A stretch of DNA of 64,000 bases from Christensenella sp. UBA7588 (GTDB lineage Bacteria; Bacillota; Clostridia; Christensenellales; CAG-917), in the NCBI GenBank assembly GCA_002478945.1, contig DLKM01000028.1, positions 100,017 through 164,016 of the forward strand. Direction: 5' to 3'. The position numbers and the translations under genes are program-made. A model generated the notes under the pieces. That model had not been told where the DNA came from, searched no databases, and saw only the letters and a list, made by a program, of their open reading frames with translations. Positions 61,392 through 64,000 of this stretch are shown here, piece after piece (within the stretch, counting starts at the first letter, position 1; the number at the start of each line of letters is the position of its first letter).

Positions 61392-61460
61392 CGCTAGGGG
61401 TGCCGTATGGCTGAGATGATACCCTCAAACTTGTGAGATAATCCTCGCGTAAGGAAGCAA
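61392..61460 (+). promoter_or_regulatory. TPP riboswitch (THI element)
   Basis: GGGGTGCC, GGCTGAGATGATACCC and GATAATCCTCGCGTAAGGAA match the conserved TPP aptamer cores (canonical GGGGUGC, CUGAGA..ACCC and AUAAU.C..CGUA.GGAA). It is short but complete, and precedes the thiamine transporter gene, its usual context. Confidence 0.92.
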
Positions 61461-61489
61461 AAAGCAAAATATATTGTTTTTGTCTGTTC

Positions 61490-61525
61490 AAGTTCCCCAA
61501 AGCAAAGTTTTGGAGGACTTTTTTT
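61490..61525 (+). terminator. Riboswitch expression platform: terminator that contains the ribosome site
   Basis: AAGTTCCCCAAA pairs with TTTGGAGGACTT (two single-nt bulges) and is followed by T7 that runs into the ATG. The 3' strand contains GGAGG. Formation of the stem would both terminate transcription and hide the ribosome site. Confidence 0.7.
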
Positions 61526-62701
61526 ATGGACATCGAAACGTTGAGTGGCAAACTGCAATACGTCGCGCTCTATCTTGCCGTGGCAATCGTTGCGGCGTTT
61601 ATCGTCGTCGGGCTTCTCGTATGGCATTTCAAAAAAGAGAAGTTTGCCGACTTCAAAAAATACGCCGTCGGTATAGTTACGGGCTTTGCGGTAACTATGG
61701 TGGTCGTGTTTGCTTACGTCAAATTTCAATGCAACATCGACGATATGCAAGCAAAACTTTTCTATCCCATTCTCGCAACGCTCATAACCGTCGTAGCAGG
61801 CGCGATTGCAATGCTCGTAAGCTCGCTTTTCAACGATAAAGCGGTCAAAATTTCCTTTATAGTCACGGCGGTGGCGGTGCTTGGTTGTTTTATTGCCACA
61901 ATGGTGCTTATGGCGCAATACTACGGCGACGTTGCGGAGTATTATCCAAACGCAAACCTCGTCGGTATGATTGTGTCTGCAGTAGTGTTTATGGCGATAA
62001 TGGTCGCGATGTGGTTTGTAGGCGACAAACGCAAGATGAGCGACACTCGCTCTATTGTGTACGGCGCAATTTCGATTGCACTTTCGTTTGCTCTCTCTTA
62101 CGCGCGCATATTCAAACTCCCTCAAGGCGGTTCGGTCACGTTCGCAAGCCTTCTTCCGCTTATGATTTACTGCTGTATGTTCGGCACGAGAAGGGGACTT
62201 ATCGTATGCACGATTTACGGTGTTTTGCAAGCCTTGCAAGACCCGTATATTATCCACCCGATGCAGTTCTTGCTCGATTATCCGCTCGCTTTCGGTCTTA
62301 TCGGCGTAAGCGGCATATTTATGGAAAAGGGCGTTTTCAAGGACAAAAAAGTGGTTGCTTTCTTGCTCGGCGGCGTTATTGCGGTTGTGTTGAGATACGC
62401 TTGCCACGTTTGCTCGGGCGTATTTGCTTTTGCCGACTATGCAGACCTTGACAAGTACGGCACGGCAATCGCATACAGCTTGGCGTACAACTCGTTTGCG
62501 TTTGTCGATATGCTCATTGCGCTCGTCGCGGGAAGCGTGATGTTTGCGTCCAAGTCGTTTACGGCACTTATGCAAAAGTCAAGCGACGTAAACAAGGCGG
62601 CGGAAGTTGTTCCGACTCAAGAAGTCGAGGACGATGACGAACCCGTCGACGACGTTGACCGTCAAATCATCGAAAAACAAAAAGCCAACGACGAAAAATA
62701 A
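61526..62701 (+). CDS. thiT: ThiT-like thiamine ECF transporter with an N-terminal membrane extension
   Basis: Residues about 165-350 of this 391-residue protein match ThiT: IALSFALSYARIFKLPQGGSVTFASLLPLMIYCCMFG, GLIVCTIYGVLQALQDPYIIHPMQFLLDYPLAFGLIGV and a final AYNSFAFVDMLIA. ThiT is the S-component that binds thiamine for the shared ECF module. Usual length is about 190. The first 165 residues add about five helices (first near 12-33) with no known match, and the C-terminus adds an acidic tail. A TPP riboswitch controls it, supporting the substrate. Confidence 0.9.
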   Translation: MDIETLSGKLQYVALYLAVAIVAAFIVVGLLVWHFKKEKFADFKKYAVGIVTGFAVTMVVVFAYVKFQCNIDDMQAKLFYPILATLITVVAGAIAMLVSSLFNDKAVKISFIVTAVAVLGCFIATMVLMAQYYGDVAEYYPNANLVGMIVSAVVFMAIMVAMWFVGDKRKMSDTRSIVYGAISIALSFALSYARIFKLPQGGSVTFASLLPLMIYCCMFGTRRGLIVCTIYGVLQALQDPYIIHPMQFLLDYPLAFGLIGVSGIFMEKGVFKDKKVVAFLLGGVIAVVLRYACHVCSGVFAFADYADLDKYGTAIAYSLAYNSFAFVDMLIALVAGSVMFASKSFTALMQKSSDVNKAAEVVPTQEVEDDDEPVDDVDRQIIEKQKANDEK

Positions 62702-62760
62702 TTAATAATTGCGGAAGAGATAGCCTTATCCGAACGTATACTCATTCGGAGCGTACTTAT
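62702..62760 (+). other. AT-rich gap before the long repeat
   Basis: The 60 nt after thiT begin with TTAATAATTGCGG, also seen near 56108, and hold no gene or terminator that I can support. Confidence 0.4.
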
Positions 62761-63089
62761 TAACGGTATGTGCTTATTCAAAGACGGAGCTTCGAGCCGC
62801 AAGGCGGCGAGCTTTTGAGTGCCAAGCTCGACGGATAGTACAAGTGAGCCGACAAGTGTTGTTCCTTTTGTCGGCGAACGAGTGGCATAATGAGAGAACG
62901 ATACTTTTCTATGCGCGTGCCGTAAGGAGCGAAGCGACGGAATAGCGATTGTTACGCTTTGCGTCAATCGCGTTGAGTCGCCCCCACGAGCGACGGATAA
63001 TGTTGTAGAGAATTGCCCTTATTCGAGTGGTGGGAGAAATACCGGCGTGTCCGGAAAGAGGGGGTTATTGTGTTTAGAGGAGTTACAAC
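62761..63089 (+). repeat. Long structured repeat, copy C
   Basis: The copy starts TAACGGTATGTG and contains GCCGCAAGGCGGC, GACGGATAGTACAAG, GTGGCATAATGAGAGAA and the invariant 3' block ending TTTAGAGGAGTTACAA. Stems specific to this copy are GCCGACAA/TTGTCGGC, CCCAC/GTGGG and an extra GCGATTG/CAATCGC hairpin. It is the longest copy with copy B, at 329 nt. Confidence 0.82.
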
Positions 63090-63114
63090 GCACTCCATTT
63101 TCAATAAATAAATC

Positions 63115-63142
63115 AAAAAGCACGGACAAGCCGTGCTTTTTT
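63115..63142. terminator. Bidirectional terminator
   Basis: GCACGG pairs with CCGTGC (loop ACAAG) extended by A5/T5 and flanked by A- and T-tracts, so it can also end thiN on the minus strand. Confidence 0.85.
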
Positions 63143-63245
63143 GTTAGAAAGGTTTGAAAACGATGAATTGTTTTACGCTATATATACAATCGTCGTTTTT
63201 CGTTTATTTGGATTTTTTCAAAAAATCTCAAAAATTTTCAAAAAA

Positions 63246-63848
63246 TCAAAATTTTATATATCTGAATACGAAAACTCCGCCGCGCTTGACGTTTATGTGC
63301 ATTTTTCCGCCCAAAGACACGTTGCTGAGTCCTCTCGAATCGCAAGACGTCAATATGAGTTCGTCAAGCGGATATTCGAGGTTTTTCGAGTCCGTCACGA
63401 GAGCTTTTTCTCCGTAGGGAAGGATGGATATGGTTTCTTCTTTTTGCGTCGGCATATCGAATTCTCCCTCGACGTAATAAATGTCAAGACCGTCCTCCTC
63501 GGCTTTGACTTTCATTCCCAACGACCAGGCAAGGCGCATTATCGCAAGATTGCAAAGGACGTGGTCCTGTCTGCCGCCCGTAACGCCGTAAAAAACGATT
63601 TCGTCCGCATTCATTTGTTCTTTGGCGTAATACACGGCAAGTTCTCCGTCGCTTGCGTCCTTGTGGGTGTCGTGTTTTACGATGGGAATATCGATGTCGG
63701 AGGGCATTTCGAGCGAGTCGAAGTCTCCCAAAATAACGTCGGGAGATACGGGGCATACGCTGAAACCGCCGTCGCAACACACGATTTTGTCGGCTTTGAT
63801 TTTGCGAGTTATCTGCTTTCCGCAGTTGAGTACGATTGCAATTTTCAT
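63246..63848 (-). CDS. thiN: Thiamine pyrophosphokinase
   Basis: This 200-residue protein matches the TPK family: ADKIVCCDGGFSV, VILGDFDSLEMP (metal/ATP motif), HKDASDGELAV (canonical KD.TD variant) and YGVTGGRQDHVLCNLAIM, with the beta-sandwich end SSLLPYG-type (ISILPYGEKALV, GLSNVSLGG). It forms TPP from thiamine and ATP. It is near the riboswitch-controlled thiamine transporter but on the other strand. The start ATG ends at 63848 with a weak site. Confidence 0.9.
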   Translation of the reverse strand: MKIAIVLNCGKQITRKIKADKIVCCDGGFSVCPVSPDVILGDFDSLEMPSDIDIPIVKHDTHKDASDGELAVYYAKEQMNADEIVFYGVTGGRQDHVLCNLAIMRLAWSLGMKVKAEEDGLDIYYVEGEFDMPTQKEETISILPYGEKALVTDSKNLEYPLDELILTSCDSRGLSNVSLGGKMHINVKRGGVFVFRYIKF

Positions 63849-63881
63849 ATTTCGAGTATAGCATAAAATCTGCTTTATGTC

Positions 63882-63910
63882 TTGAAAAGTTGTTTAATTA
63901 TGTTTATAAT
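63882..63910 (+). promoter_or_regulatory. Promoter of the last gene
   Basis: TTGAAA (63882-63887), 17 nt and TATAAT (63905-63910). Confidence 0.75.
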
Positions 63911-63941
63911 ATAATTAAATTCCATATTGCGAGGCGAAGCT

Positions 63942-64000
63942 ATGAAAGAGTTCAAACTCAAAAGTTTTGACAACACCGAGATTTATTGCAGACTTTGGGA
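63942..64000 (+). CDS. Start of a probable alpha/beta hydrolase (truncated by the window)
   Basis: Only 19 codons are visible (KEFKLKSFDNTEIYCRLWD). The DN.EIYCRLW opening is typical of alpha/beta hydrolases of the monoglyceride-lipase type, but this is thin evidence. GCGAGGCGAAG precedes the ATG, and a consensus promoter lies upstream. Confidence 0.45.
   Translation, partial: MKEFKLKSFDNTEIYCRLW

Noticed and set aside
17111..63089. Long repeat as a group II intron fragment, T-box or RNase P-like RNA
   Set aside because: The catalytic domain V pattern, T-box sequence and P-RNA cores that I would expect are absent; I could not match any family by eye.

Overview
The window looks like chromosome of an anaerobic Gram-positive bacterium of the Bacillota, most likely an uncultured gut-type Clostridia (inference; Christensenellales-like gene style is only an impression). 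The signs are strong AGGAGG-type ribosome sites, many U-tailed intrinsic terminators, Rex, an ATP-type PEP carboxykinase, CdaA, an ECF-type ThiT transporter, HU, MscL, lipoproteins with lipoboxes and paired DUF5058-type membrane proteins. I found no tRNA, rRNA, CRISPR array, phage or transposase gene.

Layout. 1-2583: two tandem paralogous type I membrane proteins. 2622-4542: a secreted papain-like protein plus a lipoprotein. 4690-6479: rex and a degenerate LeuB-like protein. 6480-9507: an amino-acid ABC importer whose binding protein appears circularly permuted and whose ATPase carries a helical insert. 9555-11330: MarR-MATE. 11536-16920: holA, a membrane protein, cdaA, DUF1015, then aspartate kinase. 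16916-17389: two kinds of structured repeat. 17682-24908: pckA, a MarR regulator, an FAD oxidoreductase and an AT-rich repressor/membrane-protein pair. 25000-30286: a 67-residue-repeat coiled-coil surface protein and a membrane sulfatase. 30616-33453: TrkA/TrkH. 34059-38249: RNA and translation housekeeping genes (tcdA, THUMP methyltransferase, dtd, phosphatase, AlkD). 38808-48110: a fused ABC transporter, a second repeat cluster, DNA glycosylase, GH27 alpha-galactosidase, P-type ATPase and lipoprotein. 48202-49282: PH-domain protein, XRE regulator and HU, which share an operator. 49604-54477: class III aminotransferase, two-domain aldolase and a membrane-protein pair. 54580-58350: folC-folE-folP-folBK behind a tetrahydrofolate riboswitch. 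58420-63089: LOR protein, repeat array, Ca/Na exchanger, mscL, a TPP riboswitch with an enlarged ThiT, and a third copy of the long repeat. 63246-64000: thiamine pyrophosphokinase and the start of a probable hydrolase.

The most novel signals are two families of intergenic structured repeats. One is a long element of about 280-330 nt in three copies. Its 3' block is nearly invariant and several of its helices change sequence between copies while keeping their pairing. The other is a roughly 125-nt hairpin element that begins exactly at the stop codon of the upstream gene and is bounded by inverted repeats of up to 18 bp. Other strong leads are the permuted binding protein and a small XRE regulon that links a PH-domain protein and HU through an 18-bp palindrome.

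Gene logic. Thiamine is handled by riboswitch-controlled uptake (ThiT) and pyrophosphorylation (thiN). Folate is made by a compact riboswitch-controlled operon. Redox state is sensed by Rex. Potassium and osmotic balance involve TrkAH, CdaA and MscL.
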